64,000 bases of DNA from Halomonas saccharevitans (GCF_900116405.1 NZ_FPAQ01000008.1:1-64000), one strand, 5' to 3'. Numbered from the stretch's first letter, positions 7,601-15,999 are shown. The notes: generated by a model from the letters alone, not told the origin. Program-made: numbers and translations.

Positions 7601-8363
7601 CGATGTTGAAAGTGCTTTTTGGCCTAGCCGGGGGGAAAGTGTCATGCCACTGCTTGCAGAGTGCCGTGATTTCGACGGCGCTTTTCGATGGGTGATAGTG
7701 GCAGGTTGTAATCAGATTGGAAAACGGGCCGGGTGCGGAGGGTGCCGCACGATGTGCACGGTGGTAGCTGTCGAGCCCGGCGTCCAGGTTGCCCAGCGCA
7801 TTGTGCACGTTGCCCAGGTTATTCCAGGAGAGATAGTTATCGGGCGCCAGGTTCGCGGCTTTCTCCAGGACATCTCGGGCACGCTCATATTCGAATCGCT
7901 GGAGCAAAACATTGCCCAGCGTGTTGAGCATGTCCACATCATCTTGCACCAGCTCGCAGGCACGCTCGGCATGCTCAAGCGCCTGATCGAAGCGTGACTG
8001 CGTATAGTAAATATAGCCGACATAGTGATGGGCCTTGGCATAGCCCGGCGACAGCTCCAGCGCTTGTTTCAACCGCACCAGCGCCTGATCAGGATCACCC
8101 AGCTGGTGCGTAATGCGCCCCTGCAACGCCAAGACTTCAGCATCTTCTGGTGCTCGTGCCTGCGCTTCCATCAACGCCTCAAGCGCCTCGTCGAGTCGAC
8201 CGACTTCGGACAGCTTCGCGCTCAACTGCTTCCACGCGGCAGGGCTCTCTGGCTGCTGCCTGGTCAAGGTGATCGCCTGCTTCACGTCACGCGGTCGGCT
8301 CGCATCGGCTGCGGCACGTTGAGGAGTGTGGCGACGGGCGCGATGAGACTTGGCACGAGACAT
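4614..8363 (-). CDS. TPR / GT41 (OGT-like) glycosyltransferase fused to two FkbM-type methyltransferase domains; probable flagellin modification enzyme
   Basis: The protein has 1249 residues. Residues about 25-235 are TPR repeats. Residues about 255-620 form a GT41/SPINDLY-like O-GlcNAc transferase domain, with the H274 region (ISDGFRGHPVGR), DLAGHNAGNR (342-351) and DPWPYSGGLTTCEAF (516-530). Residues about 660-915 are an FkbM-like domain lacking the key motifs. Residues about 965-1215 are an intact FkbM methyltransferase (VVDIGAN 973-979, LKIDIQGGE 1088-1096). The ribosome site AGGAAG lies 6 bases before the ATG. The gene follows fliC on the same strand, so flagellin glycosylation plus glycan methylation is the natural inference. 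DNA for the last domain is visibly lower in GC than the rest. Confidence 0.85.
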   Translation of the reverse strand: MSRAKSHRARRHTPQRAAADASRPRDVKQAITLTRQQPESPAAWKQLSAKLSEVGRLDEALEALMEAQARAPEDAEVLALQGRITHQLGDPDQALVRLKQALELSPGYAKAHHYVGYIYYTQSRFDQALEHAERACELVQDDVDMLNTLGNVLLQRFEYERARDVLEKAANLAPDNYLSWNNLGNVHNALGNLDAGLDSYHRAHRAAPSAPGPFSNLITTCHYHPSKSAVEITALCKQWHDTFPPARPKSTFNIERVADKRLRIGLISDGFRGHPVGRMITSALEQVAPEQMALFFYSTNNVSDGITERLKAIAERWMSVQPMKDAQVTEQVRHDEIDILIDLAGHNAGNRVMAVADRLAPLQVKWVGGLINTTGVEAIDYLISDAIETPAGVDGDYVEKLIRLPDDYICYVPPNGYEPSVQPLPALENGYITLGCFNNATKLNDVVLEQWAGIMHALPGSRLFLKSMQYQSQERCRQIRDTMASHGVDHERLIIEGPSSHVDLLDAYNRVDIALDPWPYSGGLTTCEAFLMGVPVVTLPGPTFAGRHSATHLANAGMPELVVHSWEEYRERALELASDLESLSIIRQHLRQILLESPVCDAPRFARHFTTAMRAIWQRYCEGKSPAALTFDEAGQATFDGDSQPVALVEPEVMESDEGRFRWSFTGKVIVLDNGAKLMQRSAGIYGLLKLGAFGVVAFDSASRVTNPERFATSEDVQLLPHAALGDGQPATLYATLDPAASATLEPLPAERLSPEQAQSTRVVTTLPVNTVTLDSIEGLDSLDWLVLDDRHDAMAILEHGEQALKDTLLLQVRLAFQPTHQHQPDFAQVSHWASRHGFRFYRFNDEHHRSQLSDDVPANHRQATELESADALFLPSYERMTTLSENQRTKLAFILDVVFRAKDVAHDVLHAVSPETAKRYMAYSTQDKLHQASRSEKSSDQSVTGGGHRHAASATPRLNVSYDWRLNEKIHVVDIGANPIDGEPPYKAHLDRGMVSLVGFEPQRQALAKLNAMKGPNELYLPYAVGDGKPTRLYLCQAPGMTSTLKPNTTLLNHFQGYPLWGKVNQVEVVDTVRLDDLGEVGQIDWLKIDIQGGELTVFQNAEKKLKDTLVIQTEVNFIHLYENQPLFAETDQWMRDHGFMLHTLLEERKRLYAPMVLGGQIHQGINQLTTADAVYIPTFERMETLGCNALKKLGVIVGEVYQSHDLAMKIAVLFEKKFGGSAASIMGMEGEGSNSSASKPPISHMGS

Positions 8364-8501
8364 GACAGACTTCCTGCAGGTGGCAAAGAGAGTTCGTGGG
8401 CAGCCTGAAGCCTACCCGAGAAACCGGCAGGGCAAAGTGTGGAAAAGCGCCGCTATCCCCCTCGACTGCTGGCGATAGCCGCTTGACGCCGAGCACCCAT
8501 C

Positions 8502-8532
8502 AAAGAAAACGGGCTCCCCGGAGGGAGCCCGT
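8502..8532 (-). terminator. Rho-independent terminator of fliC
   Basis: A GC-rich stem (GGGCTCC pairing with GGAGCCC, 8511-8530) lies about 40 bases after the flagellin stop codon. On the minus strand it is followed by GTTTTCTTTG. It should end most fliC transcripts, leaving the glycosyltransferase gene dependent on read-through or a promoter between 8364 and 8500 that I could not identify. Confidence 0.8.
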
Positions 8533-8572
8533 GCAACGCACCTAATGCGTCGTTGGCCTGAAGCGATATCGC

Positions 8573-9766
8573 TTAGCCCAGCAGCGAGAGCACGTTCTGC
8601 GGCAGCTGGTTGGCCTGGGCCAGCACTGAGGTGCCGGCCTGCTGCAGGATCTGCGAGCGGGTCATGTTGGCCACTTCGGTGGCGTAGTCGGCATCCTCGA
8701 TGCGCGAGCGGGCCGCCGAGAGGTTGGTCTCGTTGGTCTGCAGGTTGGTGATTGCCGACTCGAAGCGGTTCTGGATGGCACCCAGGTCGGAGCGCAGCTC
8801 GTCGACCTGCTTGAGTGCACCGTCCAGCTGCTCCATCGGGTTGGCCGTCGCGGCGCTCAGCAGATCGCTAGCGTCCAGCTCGGCGCCATCGACGCTGAAG
8901 GTGGCAGTCGTTGCAGCAGTGGTGATGTCAGCTTCGGATGGGTCCAGCGCGACCTGGAAGGTCACGCCGGTACCGGACGTCGCCTCGATGCCCTGCAGAC
9001 CCAGCGCTTTGGCTTCGGAGTCTGAAGCGGCGGTGATGGTCACGTCGACGTACCAGTTGCCGCTGTCATCCACCTGAGCAGTACCGGCAGTCGCCACGGA
9101 ACCGGTTGCCACGCCCAGGTTGGTCGCCAGCTCGTTCTTGAAGCCGGTCGCTTCCACGGCATTGTTAGCAATGCCGGTTGCGGTGCCGTAGGCATCTTCG
9201 TAGTCAGCAGTGGCAGTCGCCCCAAGGTTGGCACCCGGGCCGTTGACGTTGAAGCTGTCGAGACTCAGGGTGCTGGCGGTGATCTTTTCCAGGTTGACGT
9301 CGATCGACTCGCCGTCGTTCGCCCCTACCTGGATGGAGAGAGTCTGGTTCTCACCCAGCACCTTGACGCCGTTGAAGTCGGTCTGCTCGGAGATGCGATC
9401 GATCTCGGTCAGACGCTGATCGATCTCGGCTTGGATGGAGGCGCGGTCGTCGGCGGAGTTGGTGTCGTTGGAAGCCTGAACGGTCAGCTCACGCACGCGC
9501 TGCAGGTTGTCATTGACCTGGTTCAGGGCGCCTTCGGCGGTCTGGGCGACGGAGATACCGTCGTTGGCGTTACGCTGCGCCTGGCTGAGGCCGGTGATCT
9601 GGCTTGACATGCGGTTGGCGATAGCCTGGCCGGCGGCGTCGTCCTTGGCGCTGTTGATCCGCAGGCCAGAGGAGAGACGCTCCATGGCGGTGGACAAGGA
9701 GTTCTGGGACTCCTTGAGGTTCTGCTGGCCGATCATCGCGGTGATGTTGGTATTGATCACGGACAT
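8573..9766 (-). CDS. fliC: Flagellin
   Basis: This 397-residue protein is the flagellar filament subunit. The conserved N-terminal D0/D1 region (SVINTNITAMIGQQNLKES, then LSSGLRINSAKDDAAGQAIA) and C-terminal D1/D0 region (SRIEDADYATEVANMTRSQI, ending LPQNVLSLLG) are complete. The middle (about 165-300) is short and rich in Ser, Thr, Ala and Gly, offering many possible O-glycosylation sites. It is exported unfolded by the flagellar type III apparatus, with FliS as chaperone. A sigma-28-type promoter lies about 105 bases upstream and a strong terminator follows. Only one flagellin gene is present in the window. Confidence 0.97.
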   Translation of the reverse strand: MSVINTNITAMIGQQNLKESQNSLSTAMERLSSGLRINSAKDDAAGQAIANRMSSQITGLSQAQRNANDGISVAQTAEGALNQVNDNLQRVRELTVQASNDTNSADDRASIQAEIDQRLTEIDRISEQTDFNGVKVLGENQTLSIQVGANDGESIDVNLEKITASTLSLDSFNVNGPGANLGATATADYEDAYGTATGIANNAVEATGFKNELATNLGVATGSVATAGTAQVDDSGNWYVDVTITAASDSEAKALGLQGIEATSGTGVTFQVALDPSEADITTAATTATFSVDGAELDASDLLSAATANPMEQLDGALKQVDELRSDLGAIQNRFESAITNLQTNETNLSAARSRIEDADYATEVANMTRSQILQQAGTSVLAQANQLPQNVLSLLG

Positions 9767-9871
9767 GGTGTGATTCCTTCCCGGTAGTTGAGGGCTCCAT
9801 TAGCGGGCCCGCTGCGAGTTACCCGAGGCCCAGCGGGCCTGCCACAACGGCGCCGTTGGCCGTTATTTCAT

Positions 9872-9898
9872 TTAACGACCGCCCCGCGCTGAACTTTA
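9872..9898 (-). promoter_or_regulatory. Sigma-28 (FliA) promoter of fliC
   Basis: The minus strand reads TAAAGTTC, 11 bases, GTCGTTAA. The -35 matches the enteric consensus at 7 of 8 positions and the -10 at 6 of 8. The expected start near 9865 gives a leader of about 100 bases. Confidence 0.75.
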
Positions 9899-9967
9899 GG
9901 ATTTCATCACTTTTTTTTGGCCAGGTCTGCTTGACATGCCCCATGCCGGAACAGACCTCACTCATGA

Positions 9968-9998
9968 CAGCGCCCCAACCGCAAGGGCAGGGGCGCTG
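9968..9998 (-). terminator. Hairpin downstream of fliD
   Basis: CAGCGCCCC at 9968-9976 pairs perfectly with 9990-9998 around a 13-base loop, about 40 bases past the fliD stop. No T-run follows on the minus strand, so it is a possible, not clear, terminator. Confidence 0.45.
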
Positions 9999-10036
9999 AA
10001 CAAACAGGCTCGAGCAGGACAAGCGGAGCTGCAGGG

Positions 10037-11431
10037 TCATCCGCGACCGAGCTGGGCATCCAAGGAGGCGAACTGCTGCGTGAGATAGCTGCTGGTCTGG
10101 TTCATGTTAGCGATCATGGCATCAAGCTGGCCAAACTGGGCGCGGTAGCGCTCGACGGTGCGCTCCACACTCGCTTCCATGCGGGTATAGCGACGGCTTA
10201 GGCTCTCCACCTGGCTCTCCGAGCCCTCGATCGCACTGGCGATCAACCCCTCCTCGCCCAGAAAGCGCCCCAGGGTAGCCTCCATGCGTCCAGCCAGCCC
10301 GCCCGCCTCGTCGGCACCGGCGAAGAAGCTGGCCAGCTGCTCGGGATCTGCCGCGGCAACCTCGTCGAACGTGTCCTCATCCAGCTCCAGGCGCCCCTCT
10401 TCATTAAGCGATACGCCGAACTGCGACATGACAGAGATCTCCCCGCCCGCCACCCTGCCGGTCAGGTCGCGCACCATGTCCGATTCGATGTTGCGCACGG
10501 TGCGATCTCCGATCAGCTCGCCGGAGGCACCCTCACCGCCGCCATACGCCGTCATGCGGCCGATGGTGGACTGCAGCTCGTTATAGGAGGAGACCAACGT
10601 ATTCACGGCCTTCTTGAGCCCGCCGGTATCGCGCGATACCTCCAGGCTGAGCGTCTCTCCGGCGGAGGAGGGATTCAGCTCCAGGGTGACGCCCTCGATG
10701 GCGCCCTCCACGGTGTTGGTGGGGCTGGTGATAGTGATGCCGTTGATCCCCAGCTCGGCATCATGGCCCGGGCGCAGGGTGACGGCATCTTCGTTCAGCG
10801 GACCGCTATCGAAGGAGAGCCCCACGACGGAGGCCGCGGCACCGGTCTCTCTCGAGCTTAACGCCAGTCGGTAGCCGCTGCCGTCATTGACGATGGAGGC
10901 GTCCACGCCGGCCTCTTCATTGGCGTTGATCGCATCGCGCACGTCTTCCAGGCTGCTGCCGGCGGCGATATCGATATTCAGGCTGCTCTTGGCCGCGGCG
11001 GTATCATCGAAGTTGCCATCGGCGTCATAGGTGGCGCCGAACTCCAGGGTCAGGGTGGAGGCGCTAGCGAAGAGCTCCTCATCCTGAGTGGCAGCAGACG
11101 TGGTCGCCAGCGTACCAGCAGTGGCGGTCCGGTTGACGCTGACCTCGTAGCGCCCCGGACTGGCCTCGGCGCTGGCAGTCGCGCTCAGGCCATCGCCCTG
11201 CACCTTGGCGGAGAGCCCCTCGAAGAGAGAGGTATCGTTGAGCGCCGCCACCGCGTCCTGAAACTTGTCCAGACCGGATTGCAGGCGACCGTAGGCAGAG
11301 ATCTTCGACTCCTCCTGACTTTTCTGAACAATCAACGGCTGCAGCTTCTCGCGCTCGGCAGAGCGCAGCTGATCGAGCAGGCCATTGAGATCCAGGCCGG
11401 AACCGATGCCGAGAGATGAGATGCTGGCCAT
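10037..11431 (-). CDS. fliD: Flagellar filament cap protein FliD
   Basis: The 464-residue protein is the hook-associated protein 2 that caps the filament and folds flagellin at the tip. The N-terminus (MASISSLGIGSGLDLNGLLD) is the standard FliD start; a longer open frame reaching 11605 crosses its own promoter and has no ribosome site. ATG 11431 is preceded by GGAGGGG. The C-terminal coiled-coil region (YTRMEASVERTVERYRAQFG, then a MNQTSSYLTQQF motif) is intact. It is transcribed from a sigma-28-type promoter 44 bases upstream. The export chaperone FliT lies 42 kb away at 53296. Confidence 0.95.
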   Translation of the reverse strand: MASISSLGIGSGLDLNGLLDQLRSAEREKLQPLIVQKSQEESKISAYGRLQSGLDKFQDAVAALNDTSLFEGLSAKVQGDGLSATASAEASPGRYEVSVNRTATAGTLATTSAATQDEELFASASTLTLEFGATYDADGNFDDTAAAKSSLNIDIAAGSSLEDVRDAINANEEAGVDASIVNDGSGYRLALSSRETGAAASVVGLSFDSGPLNEDAVTLRPGHDAELGINGITITSPTNTVEGAIEGVTLELNPSSAGETLSLEVSRDTGGLKKAVNTLVSSYNELQSTIGRMTAYGGGEGASGELIGDRTVRNIESDMVRDLTGRVAGGEISVMSQFGVSLNEEGRLELDEDTFDEVAAADPEQLASFFAGADEAGGLAGRMEATLGRFLGEEGLIASAIEGSESQVESLSRRYTRMEASVERTVERYRAQFGQLDAMIANMNQTSSYLTQQFASLDAQLGRG

Positions 11432-11474
11432 GTAAAAGCCCCTCCGTGAGCGCCTATGAGATGTCTGCCATGAA

Positions 11475-11501
11475 GTATCGACCGCGACAGGGCAAACTTT
11501 A
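11475..11501 (-). promoter_or_regulatory. Sigma-28 (FliA) promoter of fliD
   Basis: The minus strand reads TAAAGTTT (perfect -35), 11 bases, GTCGATAC (6 of 8). The -10 ends 44 bases before the fliD start codon. Confidence 0.8.
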
Positions 11502-11697
11502 ACAAGAAAGGCGCCCCACCGACGCGGTCGAGCAAGCGCGACGGGGTAGAGCCGAAGATCGAGTTCGAGCTTGAGTTCTCTACGCTCTGCATAAACCTCG
11601 AACATCTGATGCGGCGCTAAGCGCGCCAGCTGGAGGAAGCCGACAGGGATGGCACGTCGCGCCAGGTCGATGGCGATACGACGGCCGAGTCAACGAC

Positions 11698-11725
11698 GAA
11701 GCCCGCGGCGGACGCCGCGGGCTTC
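11698..11725 (-). terminator. Terminator hairpin of the first tandem chemoreceptor gene
   Basis: GAAGCCCGCGGCG pairs with CGCCGCGGGCTTC, an 11 to 13-bp stem, about 40 bases past the stop codon. A homologous hairpin (13990-14029) follows the paralogous gene. Confidence 0.75.
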
Positions 11726-11764
11726 TTCCATGAGCCGGCCTCATACTCAGGCCGGCGGCTTGCC

Positions 11765-13630
11765 TCAGGCCGGCGTGGCCTCGCGAGCCGGCGATGCCGA
11801 CGCGCTCTCCATGCCCTCCGCGTAGCGCTGGCTCAGGGTAAAGCCGCCTACCGTCTGGGCGAGGCGGTTGGCCTGCTCCTTCAACTGCTCGGCGGCGGTG
11901 GTGGACTCCTCCACCAGGGCGGCGTTCTGCTGGGTCATGCGGTCGAGCTCGGAGACCGCCACGTTGACCTGGCCGATGCCGTCGCTCTGCTCGCCGGTGG
12001 CGGCGGTGATCTCGCCCAGCACGTCGGCGACACGAGTCACGCTCGCCACCAGCTCGGTCATGGTCTCGCCGGCCTGGCGCACCTGGCTGGCGCCCTGCTC
12101 GGTGCGCTCCGCGGAGGTATCGATCAGCGCCTTGATCTGCTTGGCGGCGTCGGCCGAGCGGCTGGCCAGCTGGCGCACCTCGCCGGCCACCACCGCGAAA
12201 CCGCGGCCCTGCTCGCCGGCCCGGGCGGCTTCCACCGAGGCGTTGAGCGCCAGCAGGTTGGTCTGGAAGGCGATGCCGTCCATCACGCCGACGATCTCGC
12301 TGATCTCACGGGAGGAGTCGGTGATGCCCTGCATGGTGGTCACCACCTGCTCGACGGCCTCGCCGCCGCGCTTGGCCGTACCGGCGGCCGTCTCGGCCAG
12401 GCCGTTGGCCTGGCGGGAGGACTCGGCGGTGTGCTCCACGGTGCTGGTGATCTCCTCCATGGAAGCGGAGGTCTGCTGCAGGCTGGAGGCGGCGTTCTCG
12501 GTGCGCCGCGACAGATCCTGGCCGCCCTGGGCGATCTCAGTGGCGGCCACGTGCACCGATTCGCTGCTGTCGCGAATGGTCAGCATCACCGTCTCCATGC
12601 GCGAGACGAAGCGGTTGAAGGCATTGGCGATCTGCGCCACCTCGTCGCGGCCGTCCTCGGGCAGGCGCTGGGTCAGGTCGCCGCTGCCGCTGGCCACGCT
12701 CTCCATGGCGTCGCGCGCCGCCAGCAGCCGGCTAAATACCACCTTCAGCAGCGCCCCTAGCAGCAGCGCCGCCAGCAGGCCGACGACGACAAGAGTAATC
12801 GCGGAGGCGCTCACCACGTCGCGCAGCCCGGCGGTAGCCTCGTGCTCGTCGAGCACGACGCCCAGCTCCCAGTCGCTGCCGGCAATGGGCGTCACGGCGA
12901 GACGCTTGTCGGCCTCTTCGACGACCACCCGCTGCCAGGCCTCCTCGGTACGGCCCAGCTCCGCGATGAAGGAGGGCACCATCGTCTCGCTCACCCGGGT
13001 CAGCGGCTCGAGGATCAGATCGGCATCGGGGTGGGCGATCAGGGTCTCGCCCTGGCTGCTCAGGAAGGCGAAGCTGGCGGGCGTGGGGCGAATCGCGGCG
13101 ACCTGTTCGACCAGCTGGTCGATCACCACATCGCCGCCGACCACCCCCATCAGCCGACCGTCGCGCTCGACCGGCGTAGCGACGGTGACCACCATGCCGC
13201 CGGTGTTGGCATCAACGTAGGGCAGCGAGACGATGGTCTCATCGCGCTCAGTGGCGTCGAGGTACCAGCCGCGCTGGCGCGGGTCGTAGTCGTCAGGCGG
13301 GACCCAGCCGTCGGAGGAGACCAGGGTGCCGTCGGGCCTGCCAAAGTAGGCCGACAGGAAGCCGCCGGACTCGGCCAGCTGGACCAGCGCCTGGGCCGTG
13401 GCGTCGCCCGTGACCGGATCGCGAGCCGCCTCGACCATGCGGGTGCGGGCGGCGATCCACTCCTCGATCGCCTGAGCATTGCCGCCGGCCACGGCATCGA
13501 GCTGCTGGGCGATCTGGAGATCGTTGTGAGATTTGACGGTGAAATAGCTGGCCGCGCTGTTGGCGATCAGCGCCACGGCAATAACGACCAGGGTGGCAAG
13601 GAGGATGCGCAGTCTCAGAGAAGTCAGCAT
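11765..13630 (-). CDS. Methyl-accepting chemotaxis protein with dCache sensor (tandem paralogue 1)
   Basis: The start at 13630 ([20 protein letters not shown]) matches the paralogue at 15933; both proteins are 621 residues. It has an N-terminal membrane helix (about 6-28), a periplasmic double-Cache region (about 35-270), a second helix (about 278-300), HAMP (about 302-355) and a cytoplasmic signalling domain with the conserved tip ([20 protein letters not shown]). No C-terminal NWETF-type CheR/CheB tether is present. It should bind small periplasmic ligands and control CheA through CheW. From HAMP to near the C-terminus it is almost identical to its paralogue, while the sensor domain differs. 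A sigma-28-type promoter lies 66 bases upstream. Confidence 0.93.
   Translation of the reverse strand: MLTSLRLRILLATLVVIAVALIANSAASYFTVKSHNDLQIAQQLDAVAGGNAQAIEEWIAARTRMVEAARDPVTGDATAQALVQLAESGGFLSAYFGRPDGTLVSSDGWVPPDDYDPRQRGWYLDATERDETIVSLPYVDANTGGMVVTVATPVERDGRLMGVVGGDVVIDQLVEQVAAIRPTPASFAFLSSQGETLIAHPDADLILEPLTRVSETMVPSFIAELGRTEEAWQRVVVEEADKRLAVTPIAGSDWELGVVLDEHEATAGLRDVVSASAITLVVVGLLAALLLGALLKVVFSRLLAARDAMESVASGSGDLTQRLPEDGRDEVAQIANAFNRFVSRMETVMLTIRDSSESVHVAATEIAQGGQDLSRRTENAASSLQQTSASMEEITSTVEHTAESSRQANGLAETAAGTAKRGGEAVEQVVTTMQGITDSSREISEIVGVMDGIAFQTNLLALNASVEAARAGEQGRGFAVVAGEVRQLASRSADAAKQIKALIDTSAERTEQGASQVRQAGETMTELVASVTRVADVLGEITAATGEQSDGIGQVNVAVSELDRMTQQNAALVEESTTAAEQLKEQANRLAQTVGGFTLSQRYAEGMESASASPAREATPA
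11821..12732 (-). repeat. Near-identical direct repeat, copy 1 (chemoreceptor signalling domain)
   Basis: This stretch matches 14124-15035 at an offset of 2303 bases with only scattered differences, many synonymous, as read by eye. It encodes the HAMP and signalling domains of two tandem chemoreceptors, while flanking sensor-domain DNA is clearly more diverged. Confidence 0.85.
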
Positions 13631-13695
13631 GATCACTCTCGTGGAGGGGTTGTTATTGTGCCGGCCCCGGGTGCCAGATGCCGGCGTCCTCCACG

Positions 13696-13722
13696 CTATC
13701 GGCATGGGCCACCAGGACTTGA
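13696..13722 (-). promoter_or_regulatory. Sigma-28 (FliA) promoter of tandem chemoreceptor 1
   Basis: The minus strand reads TCAAGTCC, 11 bases, GCCGATAG. The -10 matches 7 of 8 consensus bases. The same site recurs 2304 bases away before paralogue 2. Confidence 0.75.
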
Positions 13723-13779
13723 ATATCACGGCAGCGTTAAACGCCCCTCCGTTGGCGCCTAGAGAGTGACTGCCATGCG

Positions 13780-13806
13780 ATATCGACCGCGACAGGCCAA
13801 CTGGTC
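13780..13806 (-). promoter_or_regulatory. Fossil sigma-28 promoter (decayed copy of the fliD promoter)
   Basis: The -10 (GTCGATAT) and 10 of the 11 spacer bases match the fliD promoter 2305 bases to the left, but the -35 reads GACCAGTT instead of TAAAGTTT. It is probably inactive. It supports a tandem duplication whose unit included the fliD leader. Confidence 0.5.
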
Positions 13807-13859
13807 ACCAGAAAAGACGCCGCACTAATTCGCATCGAGCAGCCGATGCGGCGCTACTC

Positions 13860-13973
13860 ATGCCAGCTGAAGGAAGCCGCCAGGGCGCGGTGCTGACACT
13901 GGACGCCCACGAGATTGTGGCCATCGAGAGTGCGCGCACGCTCTACCAGCGCGCCCAGGCGCTGGCCACCTGA
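13860..13973 (+). pseudogene. Short coding-like relic, 37 codons
   Basis: From ATG 13860 the frame ends DAHEIVAIESARTLYQRAQA and two more residues before TGA at 13971-13973. Nearly all third positions after codon 10 are G or C, as in real genes here, but there is no clear ribosome site. I do not recognise the product. The homologous region near 11640-11697 has lost about 60 bases and the frame. It may be the 3' scrap of an older gene, or chance in GC-rich DNA. Confidence 0.3.
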
Positions 13974-13989
13974 CGGCCCCATGAACGAC

Positions 13990-14029
13990 AAAGCCCGCGG
14001 CGATGTGAATGAACTGCGCCGCGGGCTTT
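13990..14029 (-). terminator. Terminator hairpin of tandem chemoreceptor 2
   Basis: AAAGCCCGCGGCG (13990-14002) pairs perfectly with 14017-14029, a 13-bp stem with a 14-base loop, about 40 bases past the stop codon at 14068. Confidence 0.8.
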
Positions 14030-14067
14030 GTGCTTGAAGCCGACCTGCTTCAGGCCGGTTTCAAGCC

Positions 14068-15933
14068 TCAGGCCCGCTCGGTCTCGAGACCCGATTGAGA
14101 GGGCGAGCCGCTAAACCCCGTCGCGTAGCGCTGGCTCAGCGTAAAGCCGCCCACCGTCTGGGCGAGGCGGTTGGCCTGCTCCTTGAGCTGCTCGGCGGCG
14201 GTGGTGGACTCCTCCACCAGGGCGGCGTTCTGTTGGGTCATGCGGTCGAGCTCGGAGACCGCCACGTTGACCTGGCCGATGCCGTCGCTCTGCTCGCCGG
14301 TGGCGGCGGTGATCTCGCCCAGCACGTCGGCGACACGAGTCACGCTCGCCACCAGCTCGGTCATGGTCTCACCGGCCTGGCGCACCTGGCTGGCGCCCTG
14401 CTCGGTGCGCTCCGCGGAGGTATCGATCAGCGCCTTGATCTGCTTGGCGGCGTCGGCCGAGCGGCTGGCCAGCTGGCGCACCTCGCCGGCGACCACCGCG
14501 AAACCGCGGCCCTGCTCGCCGGCCCGGGCGGCCTCTACCGAGGCATTGAGCGCCAGCAGGTTGGTCTGGAAAGCGATGCCGTCCATCACGCCGACGATCT
14601 CGCTGATCTCCCGGGAGGAGTCGGTGATGCCCTGCATGGTGGTCACCACCTGCTCAACGGCCTCGCCGCCGCGCTTGGCCGTACCGGCGGCCGTCTCGGC
14701 CAGGCCGTTGGCCTGGCGAGAGGACTCGGCGGTGTGCTCCACGGTGCTGGTGATCTCCTCCATGGAAGCGGAGGTCTGCTGCAGGCTGGAGGCGGCGTTC
14801 TCGGTGCGCCGCGACAGATCCTGGCCGCCCTGGGCGATCTCAGTGGCGGCCACGTGCACCGATTCGCTGCTGTCGCGAATGGTCAGCATCACTGTCTCCA
14901 TGCGCGAGACGAAGCGGTTGAAGGCATTGGCGATCTGCGCCACCTCGTCGTTGCCGTCCTCGGGCAGGCGCCGGGTCAGATCGCCGCTGCCGCTGGCCAC
15001 GCTCTCCATGGCATCGCGCGCCGCCAGCAGCCGGCGGAAGGCCATCTTGAGCAGCAGTCCAAGCAGCACCGATGCGGCCAACCCAACCACCACCAGGGTA
15101 ATCGCCGAGACGCCCATCACGCCGCGCAGCCCGGCGCTGGCCTCGTATTCGTCCAGTGCCACACCAAGTTCCCAATCGGTGCCGGCGATGGGGCTTACGG
15201 CGAGCAGCGTGTCGGCCTCGCCGATGACGACCGGCTCCACGGCATGCGCTTCACTCCGCACGTTCTCAATGAGGGTCGGCGTCAGCTGCGCGCCGACCCG
15301 CGTCAAGGGTTCGAGGGTCAGGTCGCGGTCGGGATGGGCGATCAGGGTCTCGCCCTGGCTGCTCAGGAAGGCGAAGCTTGACGGTGTGGGGCGAATCGCA
15401 CCCACCTGCTCGATCAACGCATCGATGGCCACGTCTCCGGCGACGACGCCTTGCAAGCGCCCGTCGCGCTTCACCGGCGTCGAGAAGGTGACCACCACCT
15501 TACCGGAATTGGCATCTTCGTAAGGCAGAGAAACGATGGTGCGATCCTGCTGGGCGGCAGCGAGATACCAGCCGCGCTGCCGTGGATCGTAGTCGTCGGA
15601 CGGAATCCATCCGTCAGAAGAAAGGTGGCTGCCGTCGGCCTGGCCGTAAAAGGCCGTCAAAAAGCCGCCAGACTCGGCCAGCTGGATCAGTGCTTGCATC
15701 TGAGCCTCGCCCTGAACCGGCTCACGGGCCGCTTCAACCATGCCGACACGGGCCGCGACCCACTCCTCGATCGCCAAGGCGTTACCCCCGGTGAACGAGT
15801 CGAGCTGCTTCGCGTTCTGCTGATCGCCGTGGGATTTCACGGTGAAATAGCTAGCCGCACCGTTAATGATCAGGGCTACGACGATCACCGCCAGGGTGGC
15901 TACGAGGATTCGCAGTCTCAGAGAACTCAGCAT
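14068..15933 (-). CDS. Methyl-accepting chemotaxis protein with dCache sensor (tandem paralogue 2)
   Basis: This 621-residue chemoreceptor is the paralogue of the gene at 11765-13630. I place the start at 15933 ([20 protein letters not shown]), which aligns with the paralogue; four extra upstream codons are possible. It has two membrane helices, a double-Cache periplasmic sensor, HAMP and an intact signalling hairpin. The sensor half differs from the paralogue at many positions (for example [18 protein letters not shown] here against [18 protein letters not shown]), suggesting a changed ligand range with unchanged output. A sigma-28-type promoter lies 67 bases upstream and a terminator follows. 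No CheR/CheB-tethering pentapeptide is seen. Confidence 0.93.
   Translation of the reverse strand: MLSSLRLRILVATLAVIVVALIINGAASYFTVKSHGDQQNAKQLDSFTGGNALAIEEWVAARVGMVEAAREPVQGEAQMQALIQLAESGGFLTAFYGQADGSHLSSDGWIPSDDYDPRQRGWYLAAAQQDRTIVSLPYEDANSGKVVVTFSTPVKRDGRLQGVVAGDVAIDALIEQVGAIRPTPSSFAFLSSQGETLIAHPDRDLTLEPLTRVGAQLTPTLIENVRSEAHAVEPVVIGEADTLLAVSPIAGTDWELGVALDEYEASAGLRGVMGVSAITLVVVGLAASVLLGLLLKMAFRRLLAARDAMESVASGSGDLTRRLPEDGNDEVAQIANAFNRFVSRMETVMLTIRDSSESVHVAATEIAQGGQDLSRRTENAASSLQQTSASMEEITSTVEHTAESSRQANGLAETAAGTAKRGGEAVEQVVTTMQGITDSSREISEIVGVMDGIAFQTNLLALNASVEAARAGEQGRGFAVVAGEVRQLASRSADAAKQIKALIDTSAERTEQGASQVRQAGETMTELVASVTRVADVLGEITAATGEQSDGIGQVNVAVSELDRMTQQNAALVEESTTAAEQLKEQANRLAQTVGGFTLSQRYATGFSGSPSQSGLETERA
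14124..15035 (-). repeat. Near-identical direct repeat, copy 2 (chemoreceptor signalling domain)
   Basis: Partner of 11821-12732 at a 2303-base offset. The high DNA identity over about 0.9 kb, ending inside the HAMP region, suggests recent duplication or continuing gene conversion of the output half only. Confidence 0.85.
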
Positions 15934-15999
15934 GGGCACTCTCATGGGTAGGGGAGTTTTTAATGGCCGACCCCGGGTGCCAGGTGCCGACGAACCGAC

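Larger units (their letters stand above)
11432..11764. other. Intergenic region between fliD and the first tandem chemoreceptor
   Basis: It holds the fliD sigma-28 promoter (11475-11501) and the chemoreceptor terminator (11698-11725). Between them (about 11505-11690) I see no gene. The stretch from about 11441 to 11670 is a diverged copy of 13744-13900 and beyond, with insertions and deletions, consistent with tandem duplication of the neighbouring chemoreceptor unit. Confidence 0.6.
13631..14067. other. Intergenic region between the tandem chemoreceptors
   Basis: From right to left it holds the terminator of paralogue 2 (13990-14029), a short coding-like relic (13860-13973), a decayed copy of the fliD promoter region (about 13744-13810) and the sigma-28 promoter of paralogue 1 (13696-13722). 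I see no complete gene. Confidence 0.6.

Noticed and set aside
11432-11605. N-terminal extension of fliD
   Set aside because: It would place the perfect sigma-28 -35 inside the gene and lacks a ribosome site; FliD proteins normally begin near MASISS.
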